From Pseudarthrobacter equi (GTDB lineage: Bacteria > Actinomycetota > Actinomycetes > Actinomycetales > Micrococcaceae), in assembly GCF_900105535.1 (NCBI RefSeq), contig NZ_LT629779.1, positions 248,001 to 312,000 on the forward strand: a stretch of DNA of 64,000 nucleotides. The letters run 5' to 3'. A model generated the notes under the pieces. That model had not been told where the DNA came from. It searched no databases and saw only the letters and a list, made by a program, of their open reading frames with translations. Made by a program: the position numbers and the translations under genes. Below are positions 33,363-42,700 of this stretch, in pieces; position 1 is the first letter of the stretch, and each line of letters starts with the position of its first letter.

Positions 33363-34478
33363 ATGAGAGCCTTCCCGAATCCTTTCCAAGCCCACACCCA
33401 CCGGCAACCGTCGCGGAAACTGCGGATCGCCGTCGTGGGCGCCGGGTACTGGGGGCCCAACCTGGCCCGCAACCTGCAGGCAAGCCCCGACTGGGACCTC
33501 GTTGCCATCTGCGACCTGGACCTTGAACGCGCACGAAAGCTGGCGGCGGCGGTGGGTGAAATTCCCGCCGTCGAATCCCTGGACGAAGTGCTGGACACCT
33601 TCGACGTGGATGCCGTGGCCATCGCGACGCCGGCCCGCACGCACCACGGCACCGTCATGACGGCGCTGCGCGCCGGCAAGCATGTCCTGGTGGAGAAACC
33701 CCTGGCGGACAGCCGGGCGCACGGGCTGGAAATGGTGGCTGAGGCCGAAGCCAACGGCCTGGTGCTCATGGCGGACCATACGTACTGCTACACCCCGGCC
33801 GTCCTGAAGATGCAGGAACTGGTCCAGTCCGGGTCGCTGGGCGAGATCCTGTTCGTGGACTCCACCAGGATCAACCTGGGGCTGGTGCAGCCGGACGTCA
33901 ACGTGTTCTGGGACCTGGCCCCGCATGACCTTTCCATCCTCGACTTCGTCCTTCCGGGCGGGCTCAACCCGGCCGAGGTCTCAGCCTTCGGGGCGGACCC
34001 GCTGGGCACCGGGCGGGACTGCGTGGGCCACCTGAACTTCCGGCTTCCCAACGACGCCACGGCCCACGTGCACGTGAACTGGCTGAGCCCCACCAAAATC
34101 CGGCAGATGGTGATAGGCGGATCGCTGCGGACCCTGGTCTGGGACGACCTCAACCCGCAGCAGCGGCTCAGCGTGTACGACCGGGGCGTCAGCCTGGACC
34201 GGCAGCCCAAATCAGCCGGGGAAAAGGCCTCCACCAACATCTCCTACCGGCTGGGCGACACCTGGTCCCCGGCACTGCCCGAACGGGAGGCCCTCAGCCA
34301 GGTGGTGGCGGAGCTGGCCTACTGCATCCGCAACGGCCAGGAGGCCCGTACGGGCGGCGCATCCGGGCTCCGCGTGCTTTCCGTGCTCGAAGCGGTGACC
34401 CGGAGCCTCACGCAGGACGGCCAGCCCGCTGCTGTTGCCGGAGCTGAACTTGCCGAAGAGATGGAGGGAGTGCGGTGA
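33363..34478 (+). CDS. Gfo/Idh/MocA-family NAD-dependent sugar dehydrogenase
   Basis: Cytoplasmic oxidoreductase of 371 residues. The NAD-binding GAGYWG is at residues 26-31 and the catalytic/substrate motif EKP at residues 111-113. The C-terminal half is a beta-sheet substrate domain. The group includes WlbA-type UDP-N-acetyl-glucuronate 3-dehydrogenases, which feed DegT aminotransferases and acetyltransferases, exactly the enzymes next in this operon. It is therefore a good candidate for making a 3-keto nucleotide sugar, but the substrate is inference. It follows the transferase by 28 bases and overlaps the next gene by four bases. Confidence 0.9.
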   Translation: MRAFPNPFQAHTHRQPSRKLRIAVVGAGYWGPNLARNLQASPDWDLVAICDLDLERARKLAAAVGEIPAVESLDEVLDTFDVDAVAIATPARTHHGTVMTALRAGKHVLVEKPLADSRAHGLEMVAEAEANGLVLMADHTYCYTPAVLKMQELVQSGSLGEILFVDSTRINLGLVQPDVNVFWDLAPHDLSILDFVLPGGLNPAEVSAFGADPLGTGRDCVGHLNFRLPNDATAHVHVNWLSPTKIRQMVIGGSLRTLVWDDLNPQQRLSVYDRGVSLDRQPKSAGEKASTNISYRLGDTWSPALPEREALSQVVAELAYCIRNGQEARTGGASGLRVLSVLEAVTRSLTQDGQPAAVAGAELAEEMEGVR

Positions 34479-35467
34479 GCCGGCTGGAGGGGGCCAATGT
34501 CCTGGTAACGGGCGGGGCCGGGACCATCGGTTCCACGCTGGTGGATGCGCTGCTTCAGGCGGGCGCGGGCCGGATCGACGTCCTGGACAACATGGTCCGC
34601 GGCCGGCTTGGAAACCTTGAGGCTGCCCTTTCATCCGGACGGGTGGAACTGGTGCAGGGAAACATCCAGGACCGGGATCTCGTCAACGACCTCGTCCAGG
34701 GCAAGGACGTGGTGTTCCACCAGGCAGCCATCCGGATAACCCAGTGCGCCGAGGAACCGCGGCTGGCGCTGGAGGTGCTGGTGGACGGAACGTTCAACGT
34801 CATTGAGGCGGCGGCCGCGCACAAGGTGGGCAAACTGGTGGCGGCTTCCAGCGCTTCCGTTTACGGGATGGCAGAGGAATTCCCGACGGCGGAACGGCAC
34901 CACCACGCCAACAATGACACCTTCTACGGGGCAGCCAAGTCGTTCAACGAGGGCATGGCCCGCAGCTTCCGCGCAATGACGGGGCTGGATTACGTGCTGC
35001 TGCGCTACTTCAACGTCTACGGTCCGCGGATGGACGTGCACGGACTGTATACCGAGGTGCTGGTGCGGTGGATGGAGCGGATCATGGACGGCCGGCCGCC
35101 GCTGATCTTCGGCGACGGGCTCCAGACCATGGACTTCGTGTACACCACGGATGTGGCAAGGGCCAACGTGCTCGCCGCCGCCGGCGACATGCACGAGGGC
35201 GTCTACAACATTGCCAGCGGAACAGAGACAAGCCTCCTGGAGATGGCACAGGCGCTGCTGCGGGTGATGGGCTCGGGCCTGGCAGTGGAGCATGGCCCCG
35301 CCCGGCTGGTCAACGGTGTGGTGCGGCGCCTGGCGGACACCACCGCCGCTGCCCGGGACCTCGATTTCAAGGCCGAGGTGGGCCTGGAGGAGGGACTCCG
35401 CGATCTGGTGGCCTGGTGGAGACCGCTGCGCGATGAGATCGCTGCATCCCGGAAGGCCGGTGTGTGA
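34475..35467 (+). CDS. NAD-dependent nucleotide-sugar epimerase/dehydratase
   Basis: Extended short-chain dehydrogenase of 330 residues. The NAD-binding motif is VTGGAGTIGS (residues 11-20); the catalytic residues are S126/S127 and the YxxxK pair Y151-K155 in FYGAAKSFNEG. This profile fits UDP-glucose 4-epimerase-like or related enzymes. The GTG start at 34475 shares four bases (GTGA) with the previous stop, indicating translational coupling. It may supply the substrate or the epimerised product for the amino-sugar pathway. Confidence 0.92.
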   Translation: MSRLEGANVLVTGGAGTIGSTLVDALLQAGAGRIDVLDNMVRGRLGNLEAALSSGRVELVQGNIQDRDLVNDLVQGKDVVFHQAAIRITQCAEEPRLALEVLVDGTFNVIEAAAAHKVGKLVAASSASVYGMAEEFPTAERHHHANNDTFYGAAKSFNEGMARSFRAMTGLDYVLLRYFNVYGPRMDVHGLYTEVLVRWMERIMDGRPPLIFGDGLQTMDFVYTTDVARANVLAAAGDMHEGVYNIASGTETSLLEMAQALLRVMGSGLAVEHGPARLVNGVVRRLADTTAAARDLDFKAEVGLEEGLRDLVAWWRPLRDEIAASRKAGV

Positions 35468-36633
35468 TGAGTGCTGAAGCGGTGCTTTCGCGGATCAATG
35501 TCATGAAGCCGTGGCTGGGGGAGGAAGAGGCCCAGGCCCTGGCCGAGGTGGTTGCCTCGGGCTGGGTGGCCCAGGGGCCCAAAGTCAAGGAGTTCGAGGA
35601 GAAGTTCGCCGCGATGCAGGGGGTGCGCCATGCCGTCGCGGCCTCCAGTTGCACCACGGCGCTGCATCTGGCGCTGGCGGTGGCCGGCATCGGTCCCGGG
35701 GACGATGTGGTGGTGCCGTCGCTGTCCTTCATCGCGACGGCGAACGCTGTGACCTACCTGGGCGCACGGCCTGTGTTTTGCGATGTGGACCCGGCCACCG
35801 GCAATGTCACGGCGGAGACCATCCACGCGGCGCTCACCCTGGATACACGGGCCGTGATTGTGGTGGACCAGGGCGGGGTGCCGCTGGACCTGGACCCGAT
35901 CCGTGTCCTGTGCGACCGCCACGAGATCACCGTCATCGAAGACGCTGCCTGCGCGGTGGGGTCCACGTACCGTGGCCGGCCCGTGGGCGCCGGCGCGGAC
36001 GTTGCTGTCTGGTCCTTCCACCCGCGCAAGATCCTCACCACCGGTGAGGGTGGAATGCTGACCACCAACAGGGCGGACTGGGCGGCCCGGGCCAGGACCC
36101 TGCGGGAGCATTCGATGAGCGTGTCCGCGGCGGACCGCCATGGTTCCACGCTGGCCCCGCCCGAGTTCTTCCTCGAAGTGGGGTTCAACTACCGGATGAC
36201 GGACCTGCAGGCCGCCGTCGGCATCGTCCAGCTGGGCCGGCTCCCGGAGATCCTGTTGCGGCGGCGCGAGATCGCGGCCAGGTATGTGGCAGGACTGTCC
36301 GGCCTGCGGGGGCTGCGGCTGGTGTCCGATCCGCCGTACGGGACCAGCAACTTCCAGTCTTTCTGGATCGAGGTGTTGCCGACTTTCGCCACCACGCGTG
36401 AAGGCCTGATGGAGCGGCTGGCCGAGGCCGGGATCTCGGCGCGGCGGGGCATCATGGCCGCGCACCGCCAGCCCGCCTACAAGTGGCGCGATACGGGCAA
36501 CGCCTGCCTGCAGCAGACCGAACGGCTTAACGACAGGACGCTGATCCTGCCGGTCTACCACGAGCTGGACGACGAAGGGCTGAACCGCGTCATCAGTACC
36601 ATCCGCGCTGCCGCGGCCGGAGCGGACGCATGA
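35467..36633 (+). CDS. DegT/DnrJ/EryC1-type sugar aminotransferase (first copy)
   Basis: PLP-dependent aminotransferase of 388 residues that adds an amino group to a keto-sugar nucleotide. Family landmarks are CTTALHLALAVAGIGPGDDVVVPSLSFIATANAV, EDAAC near residue 159 and the PLP lysine K188 in SFHPRKILTTGEGG. The middle motif IVVDQGGVPLDLDPI differs from the more usual HLYG/HLFG form, suggesting a less common substrate. The ATG at 35467 is at a TGATG overlap with the upstream stop; an in-frame GTG three bases earlier is also possible. Confidence 0.92.
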   Translation: MSAEAVLSRINVMKPWLGEEEAQALAEVVASGWVAQGPKVKEFEEKFAAMQGVRHAVAASSCTTALHLALAVAGIGPGDDVVVPSLSFIATANAVTYLGARPVFCDVDPATGNVTAETIHAALTLDTRAVIVVDQGGVPLDLDPIRVLCDRHEITVIEDAACAVGSTYRGRPVGAGADVAVWSFHPRKILTTGEGGMLTTNRADWAARARTLREHSMSVSAADRHGSTLAPPEFFLEVGFNYRMTDLQAAVGIVQLGRLPEILLRRREIAARYVAGLSGLRGLRLVSDPPYGTSNFQSFWIEVLPTFATTREGLMERLAEAGISARRGIMAAHRQPAYKWRDTGNACLQQTERLNDRTLILPVYHELDDEGLNRVISTIRAAAAGADA

Positions 36634-37289
36634 GCGAGCTGATCCTGATCGCTGCCAGCGGCCTGGCCCGCGAAGTCCTGGCGATGGTGCGCAGCAGCGG
36701 CCAGTACGACGTCGTCGGCCTGCTGGATGACGACCGGGAGATGGCGGGCGTGACCGTGGACGGCGCGCCGGTGCTCGGAACGATCGATGACGCCGCGAAC
36801 TTCAAGCACGCGTTCGTCCTGGTGTGTATCGGCTCAGGCAGGGCGCGGGAGGCCGTGGTGGAACGGCTCACGGCCCAGGGATTCAACGAATCCCGCTATG
36901 CCACCGCGGTGGACCCCACGGTCCAGTACCCGGAGGGGTGCCGGATCGGCCGGGGCAGCATCCTGCTGCGCAACGTCACGCTGACCGCGGCGGTGACCAT
37001 CGGCGCCCACGTGGTGGCCATGCCGTCGGTGACCTTCACGCACGACGACGACGTGGCGGACTTCGCCACGTTCGCTGCGGGGGTGTCGCTGGGCGGCGGA
37101 GTCCGGGTTGGCCGGGCGGCCTACCTCGGCATGAACGCGAGCGTCCGCGAGCGGACATCGGTGGGGGCCTACGCGACGGTAGGGATGGGAGCGGCGGTGC
37201 TGAGCAACGTGCCCGACGGCGAGACCTGGGTTGGGGTGCCGGCCCACGAGATCGAGCGGGCGGCTTTTACGTATGGAGGTGCGCTGTGA
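36630..37289 (+). CDS. Sugar O/N-acetyltransferase, PglD/NeuD type
   Basis: Acetyltransferase of 219 residues with an N-terminal Rossmann-like nucleotide-sugar domain (ELILIAASGLAREVLAM) and a C-terminal left-handed beta-helix of hexapeptide repeats (IGRGSILLRNVTL, IGAHVVAMPSVTF, VGRAAYLGMNAS). In PglD-like enzymes this acetylates the amino group added by a DegT enzyme. Its position between the two DegT genes supports that role. ATGA overlap with the previous gene shows tight coupling. Confidence 0.92.
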   Translation: MSELILIAASGLAREVLAMVRSSGQYDVVGLLDDDREMAGVTVDGAPVLGTIDDAANFKHAFVLVCIGSGRAREAVVERLTAQGFNESRYATAVDPTVQYPEGCRIGRGSILLRNVTLTAAVTIGAHVVAMPSVTFTHDDDVADFATFAAGVSLGGGVRVGRAAYLGMNASVRERTSVGAYATVGMGAAVLSNVPDGETWVGVPAHEIERAAFTYGGAL

Positions 37290-38419
37290 GTGCGGAAGCA
37301 GTGTCATCGGTTGGCGTGGTGCCACTGGTGGACCTTGTGGCGCAGCAGGCCGAGGTCCATGGCGAGGTCATGGCTGAACTGGCGGACGTCCTTGGCTCGG
37401 CATCGTTTATTGGCGGCCCGGCCGTTGCTGCGTTCGAGACTGCGTATGCGTCCTTTCTGGGAGCACGTCACTGCATTGGGGTGGCGAACGGAACGGACGC
37501 ATTGGAGCTGGCACTGCGGGCAGCGGGTGTGACGGCCGGCGGCGAGGTCATCCTTCCGGCAAACACGTTCATCGCCACGGCGGAGGCCGCGAGCCGGATT
37601 GGAGCTGTACCGGTTCCGGTGGACGTGGATCAGGAGTACCTGCTGATATCCCCGGAGGCCGTGGCCGCGGCCGTGACGCCGCGGACGCAGGCGATCGTCC
37701 CGGTTCACCTCTTCGGGCAGACGGCCTTCATGGAGCAGTTGATCCCGGTGGCTGAAGCCTGTGGGGCTGCGCTGATTGAGGATGCGGCGCAGTCACAGGG
37801 GGCTACACGCTTTGGCCGCCATTCCGGCACCTGGGGACTCGCTGCGGGAACCAGTTTCTACCCGGGCAAGAACCTCGGGGCGGCCGGGGATGCCGGCGCC
37901 GTGCTGACGGACGATCCCGCGATTGCTGCCACGGTCCGGATGCTCGGCGCCCACGGCAGCCTTGAGAAGTACCGGCACGACGCCGTCGGGATCAATTCCC
38001 GCCTGGACACGGTCCAGGCCGTGGTGCTCAAGGCAAAACTGGCCCGGTTGCAGGGGTGGAATGCGCTGCGCCGGGCCGCAGCGGAACGCTACTCGGCCCT
38101 GCTGGCCGGTATTCCCGGGGTCGTGCTGCCGCGGGAGGCTCCCGGAAATTCGGATGTTTGGCACCTGTACGTGGTGCGGGTCCCGGACCGCGACGCGGTT
38201 CTCGCAGCCCTGCAGGCGGCGGGGATCCAGGCCGGCATCCACTACCCGGTTCCGGTGCACCTCAGCGGGGCGTACGGGTCCCATGGCTGGGTTGCGGGTT
38301 CGTTCCCTGTTGCCGAGGAGGCTGCCGGCCAGATCCTGTCCCTGCCCCTGTATCCGCACATCACCGCGGAACAGCAGGAGCGGGTGGCCGGGGCCCTGGG
38401 GGACGCGGTGCGGCCTTGA
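37286..38419 (+). CDS. DegT/DnrJ/EryC1-type sugar aminotransferase (second copy)
   Basis: A 377-residue PLP enzyme. It begins VPLVDLVAQQAEVHGEV, has NGTDALELALRAAGV and HLFGQTAFMEQL, and carries the PLP lysine K195 in SFYPGKNLGAAGDAG. This style fits FdtB/QdtB-type 3-aminotransferases. It differs clearly from the first copy, so the two are not a recent duplication. The GTG start overlaps the acetyltransferase stop (GTGA), with GGAGG upstream. A longer frame upstream overlaps the acetyltransferase gene and is not used. Confidence 0.9.
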   Translation: MSAEAVSSVGVVPLVDLVAQQAEVHGEVMAELADVLGSASFIGGPAVAAFETAYASFLGARHCIGVANGTDALELALRAAGVTAGGEVILPANTFIATAEAASRIGAVPVPVDVDQEYLLISPEAVAAAVTPRTQAIVPVHLFGQTAFMEQLIPVAEACGAALIEDAAQSQGATRFGRHSGTWGLAAGTSFYPGKNLGAAGDAGAVLTDDPAIAATVRMLGAHGSLEKYRHDAVGINSRLDTVQAVVLKAKLARLQGWNALRRAAAERYSALLAGIPGVVLPREAPGNSDVWHLYVVRVPDRDAVLAALQAAGIQAGIHYPVPVHLSGAYGSHGWVAGSFPVAEEAAGQILSLPLYPHITAEQQERVAGALGDAVRP

Positions 38420-38441
38420 TGCAGTCCTCGGGGAGCCCCCA

Positions 38442-39932
38442 GTGAAGCGTCCCGCGCCTTCCGCTGAACCAGTAAACGTTCAACCCGGGGCCGGGTTACG
38501 GAGGCCGGGCGCCACTACCGCCCTCGCGTGGAGCCTGCTCAACACTGGCCTCGCCAAATTCGGTACCCTGGGAATCGGGATCGTACTGGCACGGCTGCTT
38601 GGTCCGGAATCGTACGGCAGCTTCGCCGTGGCCATGGTGGCGTTGCTTGCGGTCCTTACTTTCAACGAATTGGGCGTCAGCCTCGCTATCGTGAGGTGGC
38701 CCGGGAACCCCGCACTGATCGCCCCCACGGTTACCACCATCTCCTTTGCCAGCAGCGTCGTGATCTGCGGTGCCGGCCTCGTTGCAGCCCCCTGGTTTGC
38801 CGGGTTCATGGGCGATCCCGAATCGACTGGCGTTGTCCGTGTCATGGTCTGCTGCGTCCTGGTCAGCGGCGTGGTGGCCACGCCCGCAGCGCTGATGCAA
38901 CGCGCGCTTGACCAGAAAATGAAAATGCTTATTGACCAGGTGAATGTGTGGACGGGTGCCGTCGTCTCGGTGTGCCTGGTCCTGGCCGGCCTCGGCGCGA
39001 TGAGCCTTGCTGTGGGCCGCTTGGCGGGAACTGTTGCCGCCGGCGTGCTGTTTGTCGTCAAGTCCCCGTTGCCCCTGAGGGTGGGTATGGACCGCGCGTA
39101 CCTGTTACCCCTGCTCCGGTTCGGCCTTCCCCTCGCAGGGACCAGCATCATCGTCTTTTGCGTGGGCTACCTTGACCAGCTCATTACGGGCAGCACGTTG
39201 GGGCCGGTCATGTTGGGGATGTATGTCCTCGCGTTCAATCTCTCCAATTGGCCTGCGACTGTCTTTTCGCAGCCCCTTCGCAGCGTGGCGCCAGTCGTTT
39301 TGGCCCGGCTTCAGCACGACAGCGGGAAAATGCGCACAACTGTTACAGCCCTCATTGGCGTCTCGGCGAGTGTGGTCTTCCCTGCCGTCACACTGCTGGC
39401 GGCCGAGGCAGACGCCATCGTTCGGCTTGTGTACGGGGATGCGTGGGCCAACGCCGCCGCCGCACTGTTTTGGCTTGCGATGCTGGCCGGGTTCCGTATC
39501 CTCTTTGAGCTGATCTACGACTATCTTGTGGTGGCCGGGATGACGGGCTCCATCATGTCCATCCAGGTCTGCTGGCTGGCAGCCCTGGTGCCGGCCCTCT
39601 TCTTCGGAGCCGCCGGGGGCATTTCAGGGATAGCCCTGGCCCAGTTCGCCGTGGTTGTGGCGCTGGTTTTTCCTTTGTACCTGTGGCGGCTGCGGACGGT
39701 AGGACTTCATCCGGGCCTTGTGCTCCGCCAACTCCTCCTTCCGGCTACGGGTTCAGTCATACTGCTGGCTCTGTCCGGGCTGCTAAACCTGATGGACCTG
39801 CCGGCTGTGTGGGCACTGGTCTTATCCGGTATCGCTGCAACATTGGTCGCCGCAGGCCTGCTCTGGTTGAAGCGCTCCGATGTGGGCATCCTGAAAAAGT
39901 TGGGAAGGAGCGGCGGCCTTGGAGACCATTAG
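38442..39932 (+). CDS. Wzx-type polysaccharide flippase
   Basis: Moves the lipid-linked repeat unit across the membrane. The 496-residue protein has 12-14 predicted helices. It begins ATTALAWSLLNTGLAKFGTLGIGIVLARLLGPESYGSFAVAMVALL, a signature of the MOP/polysaccharide-synthesis transporter family. The GTG at 38442 is chosen because the family N-terminus begins there and GGGGAG lies ahead; the frame continues upstream over the previous gene. Base composition is a little lower in GC than its neighbours, as is usual for flippases. The end overlaps the next start by 14 bases. Confidence 0.9.
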   Translation: MKRPAPSAEPVNVQPGAGLRRPGATTALAWSLLNTGLAKFGTLGIGIVLARLLGPESYGSFAVAMVALLAVLTFNELGVSLAIVRWPGNPALIAPTVTTISFASSVVICGAGLVAAPWFAGFMGDPESTGVVRVMVCCVLVSGVVATPAALMQRALDQKMKMLIDQVNVWTGAVVSVCLVLAGLGAMSLAVGRLAGTVAAGVLFVVKSPLPLRVGMDRAYLLPLLRFGLPLAGTSIIVFCVGYLDQLITGSTLGPVMLGMYVLAFNLSNWPATVFSQPLRSVAPVVLARLQHDSGKMRTTVTALIGVSASVVFPAVTLLAAEADAIVRLVYGDAWANAAAALFWLAMLAGFRILFELIYDYLVVAGMTGSIMSIQVCWLAALVPALFFGAAGGISGIALAQFAVVVALVFPLYLWRLRTVGLHPGLVLRQLLLPATGSVILLALSGLLNLMDLPAVWALVLSGIAATLVAAGLLWLKRSDVGILKKLGRSGGLGDH

Positions 39933-41508
39933 CGGGAACAGGGAAAACTTCCAGGCCCTGGTCCACCGGGCAGCACGGCTCGCTGCGGCCGGACAGTGGG
40001 AACGGGCGGCAGTCCAAGCCCAAATCGCTGCGCGCTTCGCGTGGACCGATCACACCGGCCTCTTTGCCAGCCAGGAGCTGGAAGAAGTCCTGGGCCTCAT
40101 CCGCCAATCGGTTGAACCGCCCCCTCCGCGATTCCTCGCCAGGACTTCGAACGTCCGTCGGGTTGTCCACGTGGCCACGCAGGTATACGGCACCGGTGGA
40201 CACACCCAAAGCATTGCCCATTGGATCAGGCAGGATCAGGCTTCGCGGCATGAGCTGGTCGTCACCAGGCAGGGAGGTTCTGACGTTCCGGACAAGATTG
40301 CGTCCTGTCTTCCGGACAGTGAAGCACTGACGTTGCTTGACCGTATGGCCGCAGGACTGGTCCATCGCGCGGCTGTGCTCCGGCGGATGGTTGCTTCAGC
40401 CGACGTGGCCGTAGTGCACGCGCATCCGCACGATGTGGTGCCAACCCTTGCTTTGGGACTGCCCGGGTTGCCGCCCGCGGTCTTCGTCAATCATGCCGAT
40501 CATGTCTTCTGGCAGGGTACGTCGGCTGCCGGCGTCGTCCTGTGCCTGCGCGAAAGCGGCAGGGACCTGGCCGTTAACCGCCGGGGAGTCGAAGCCGGGC
40601 GCTGCGTCGTAGCCAACAGGCCACTCGAACTCCACGGGCTCACGGGGCCCGCTGCGACTCGACGGTCGGCGCTTCGATCGGACCTCGGGGCCCGGGAAAC
40701 AGACTTCGTTGTGGTCTCTGCCGCGGCCGGCAGCAAGTACGACCCCGTGGGAACAGACTCCCTGATAGGACTTTTTCAGGCATTCCTGGTTGAACGGCCA
40801 GGCTCCCGGCTGATTGTGGCCGGACCTGACCCGACAGGAATCTGGTCCCGGGCTGCCGAGGCAACCGGTGGCCGGATACAAGCGCTCGGCAGGTTGCCGA
40901 ACATCTCCACCCTGCTGGGTGCCGCGGATGCCTACGTTGATTCCTTTCCCTTTGCGTCCCTGACATCCCTGCTTGAGGCAGGATCACACGGCCTGCCGCT
41001 AGTAACGTTCAGGGGACACCCTGAAGACTGCGCCGTGCTCGGTTCCGATTCACCCGGCCTTGACGGCCTTCTCCTGGCGCCGACGGGTTCAGCTGAATTT
41101 GTTTCCGTGTTGAAAATGCTGTCGGATTCCCCATCGTTCAGGGCAACTCGCGGGGCCGCCGTCCGAAAGGCAATTATTGACACGCACAGTCCCTCGGCCT
41201 GGCAGGAAACGGTCCGCGGGGTCTACGCCGCGGCCGGCCGTGCGGGATCGACACCCATTGTCACGGGTCCCACTCCATGGCGGAACGGTCCGCTGGACCG
41301 GATGGTTGCAAAAGTGCAGCTGGAAACCGGGTATGCCGGGATGGGCGCTGCCGTTGCCGACAGCCTGCCGTTCCTTGCAGCGCCCGAAAGGGTCAGCCGA
41401 TGGGCTGACCTGCGTGTGTCGCAGTCGTTGAGTCCCACCCAGCTGCTTCCAGACCGTTTCCGGTGCTGGCTTTCAGATGCACGCAGGCGCTTCACGCCAG
41501 CTTCATAG
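39919..41508 (+). CDS. Glycosyltransferase, GT-B fold (GT4-like)
   Basis: A 529-residue cytoplasmic glycosyltransferase. After a helical N-terminus there is a GT-B pair of Rossmann domains: the first contains RRVVHVATQVYGTGGHTQSIAHWI, a typical acceptor-binding glycine loop, and the second SRLIVAGPDPTGIW, GRLPNISTLLGAADAYVDSFPFASLTSLLEAGSHGLPLV, whose E-rich end resembles the donor site of GT4. It probably adds a sugar to the lipid-linked unit. The start is TTG with GGAAGGAG nine bases upstream. It is the last gene of the forward operon and overlaps the tail of the opposing GT2 gene. Confidence 0.85.
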   Translation: METISGNRENFQALVHRAARLAAAGQWERAAVQAQIAARFAWTDHTGLFASQELEEVLGLIRQSVEPPPPRFLARTSNVRRVVHVATQVYGTGGHTQSIAHWIRQDQASRHELVVTRQGGSDVPDKIASCLPDSEALTLLDRMAAGLVHRAAVLRRMVASADVAVVHAHPHDVVPTLALGLPGLPPAVFVNHADHVFWQGTSAAGVVLCLRESGRDLAVNRRGVEAGRCVVANRPLELHGLTGPAATRRSALRSDLGARETDFVVVSAAAGSKYDPVGTDSLIGLFQAFLVERPGSRLIVAGPDPTGIWSRAAEATGGRIQALGRLPNISTLLGAADAYVDSFPFASLTSLLEAGSHGLPLVTFRGHPEDCAVLGSDSPGLDGLLLAPTGSAEFVSVLKMLSDSPSFRATRGAAVRKAIIDTHSPSAWQETVRGVYAAAGRAGSTPIVTGPTPWRNGPLDRMVAKVQLETGYAGMGAAVADSLPFLAAPERVSRWADLRVSQSLSPTQLLPDRFRCWLSDARRRFTPAS

Positions 41509-42700
41509 CCAAAGGTATGGACCTGGGGTTCCGGTAATACGCGCTGGCGGCTTCCACACCGGGTCCGGCCAGGATCCAAGCCCCAGTAGTTTGGTGGAAT
41601 CCCAGCAGGACCCGTCTTCCCTGCAGGGCCTGAACGGCACTCCGGATCGTGGCGCCATTGACGTTCGTGATGGCCACGGTTGAACCGGGGTGGTGCGCGG
41701 CCACCAGGCCGGCCAAGGTGGCTTCGTCAGCGGTGAAGAAGCTGAACCGGACGTTGCGCCGGGGCAGCTCCAGGGGTCCGCCCATCCGCCGCGACCCACC
41801 ATGGTTGGGGTAGACACTGATCACCGAGGCCTCAATGACCCCCGCAGAAGCGCAAATCTCGTCAATATCCCGCCGAAGGTCCCCCAGGACCGTGGGCAGG
41901 CGCAGGGATGAGTTCTTCCTCAACCGGTAGGCAGCAAGGGACTCCCGCAGCCAGCGGTACCGCCACTTATGGGCGCCGAAAGGAGCGCGAAGGGCTTTGA
42001 TGACCCGGACGGGCCGCTTGACCGTGCCGCAGGTGGTCATGATCGGAAGCTGGTCCGGGTACGCCACCGCGATATGTTGATGCGCTTCGGCCAGGCGGTG
42101 AAGATTTATGGTCAGGCTATTGTGCGTCAGCGGAATGTCCGCCACGACAACCCGTTTGCCCAGGGTCCTGAGTCTTGCCCCGTATTCGACGGCATAGGCG
42201 TGCCACGAAAGATCGATCTCCTGGCTGATGGGATAAAGCCGGACCTGCTCCTTACGGGCCATGAAGAGAACCTCATCAAGGCTGTCGACTTCCGCCAGTG
42301 CCGGTTCATGCTCGCCCGAAAGAAATGTACGGTCTCGTATGAGTCCGAGGAGGCGGCCGTCCCGGGTAACTCCCGTTGCTCCGGCCATGCCCAGCGACTC
42401 ATCCTGCATGAGCGCGGCGGCAGCTTTTTCCAGCGCAGGGATGGAGTGCAGGTAAACATCCTGATGGACAAAGACAACCACGTCGTTTCGCGCCAGGGAC
42501 GCCCCGTAGTTCAGAGCCGCTCCGGCTGATGAGAACCGTTGGGTCGTGTTGTCCATGGGCAGGTATTCGCTGCCTTCAGCTTCGAACAGGCCGGCCTCCA
42601 CGGAAGGCGACAGACACTCGCTGAGCACGCGGGGATCGTTGTAGACACAAATGATGGAAACGGGCACACGCGGCCGCGTTTCAACGCTGCGCGGGGACAC
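41492..42700 (-). CDS. GT2-type glycosyltransferase
   Basis: Predicted glycosyltransferase of 402 residues. The N-terminal GT2 fold starts VPVSIICVYNDPRVLSECL and includes VVVFVHQDVYL, where the aspartate in HQD takes the DXD role. The C-terminal half is not a standard GT2 module: from about residue 240 it contains FFTADEATLAGLVAAHHPG and similar sequence that may be a second small domain. Translation begins at GTG inside the end of the Wzz-like gene (20-base overlap). Its 3' end overlaps the convergent GT-B gene by 17 bases. Confidence 0.8.
   Translation of the reverse strand: MSPRSVETRPRVPVSIICVYNDPRVLSECLSPSVEAGLFEAEGSEYLPMDNTTQRFSSAGAALNYGASLARNDVVVFVHQDVYLHSIPALEKAAAALMQDESLGMAGATGVTRDGRLLGLIRDRTFLSGEHEPALAEVDSLDEVLFMARKEQVRLYPISQEIDLSWHAYAVEYGARLRTLGKRVVVADIPLTHNSLTINLHRLAEAHQHIAVAYPDQLPIMTTCGTVKRPVRVIKALRAPFGAHKWRYRWLRESLAAYRLRKNSSLRLPTVLGDLRRDIDEICASAGVIEASVISVYPNHGGSRRMGGPLELPRRNVRFSFFTADEATLAGLVAAHHPGSTVAITNVNGATIRSAVQALQGRRVLLGFHQTTGAWILAGPGVEAASAYYRNPRSIPLAMKLA

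Noticed and set aside
35203..36561. 452-residue reverse frame across the first DegT gene
   Set aside because: Antisense shadow of the DegT and epimerase genes; high-GC codon bias keeps antisense frames open.
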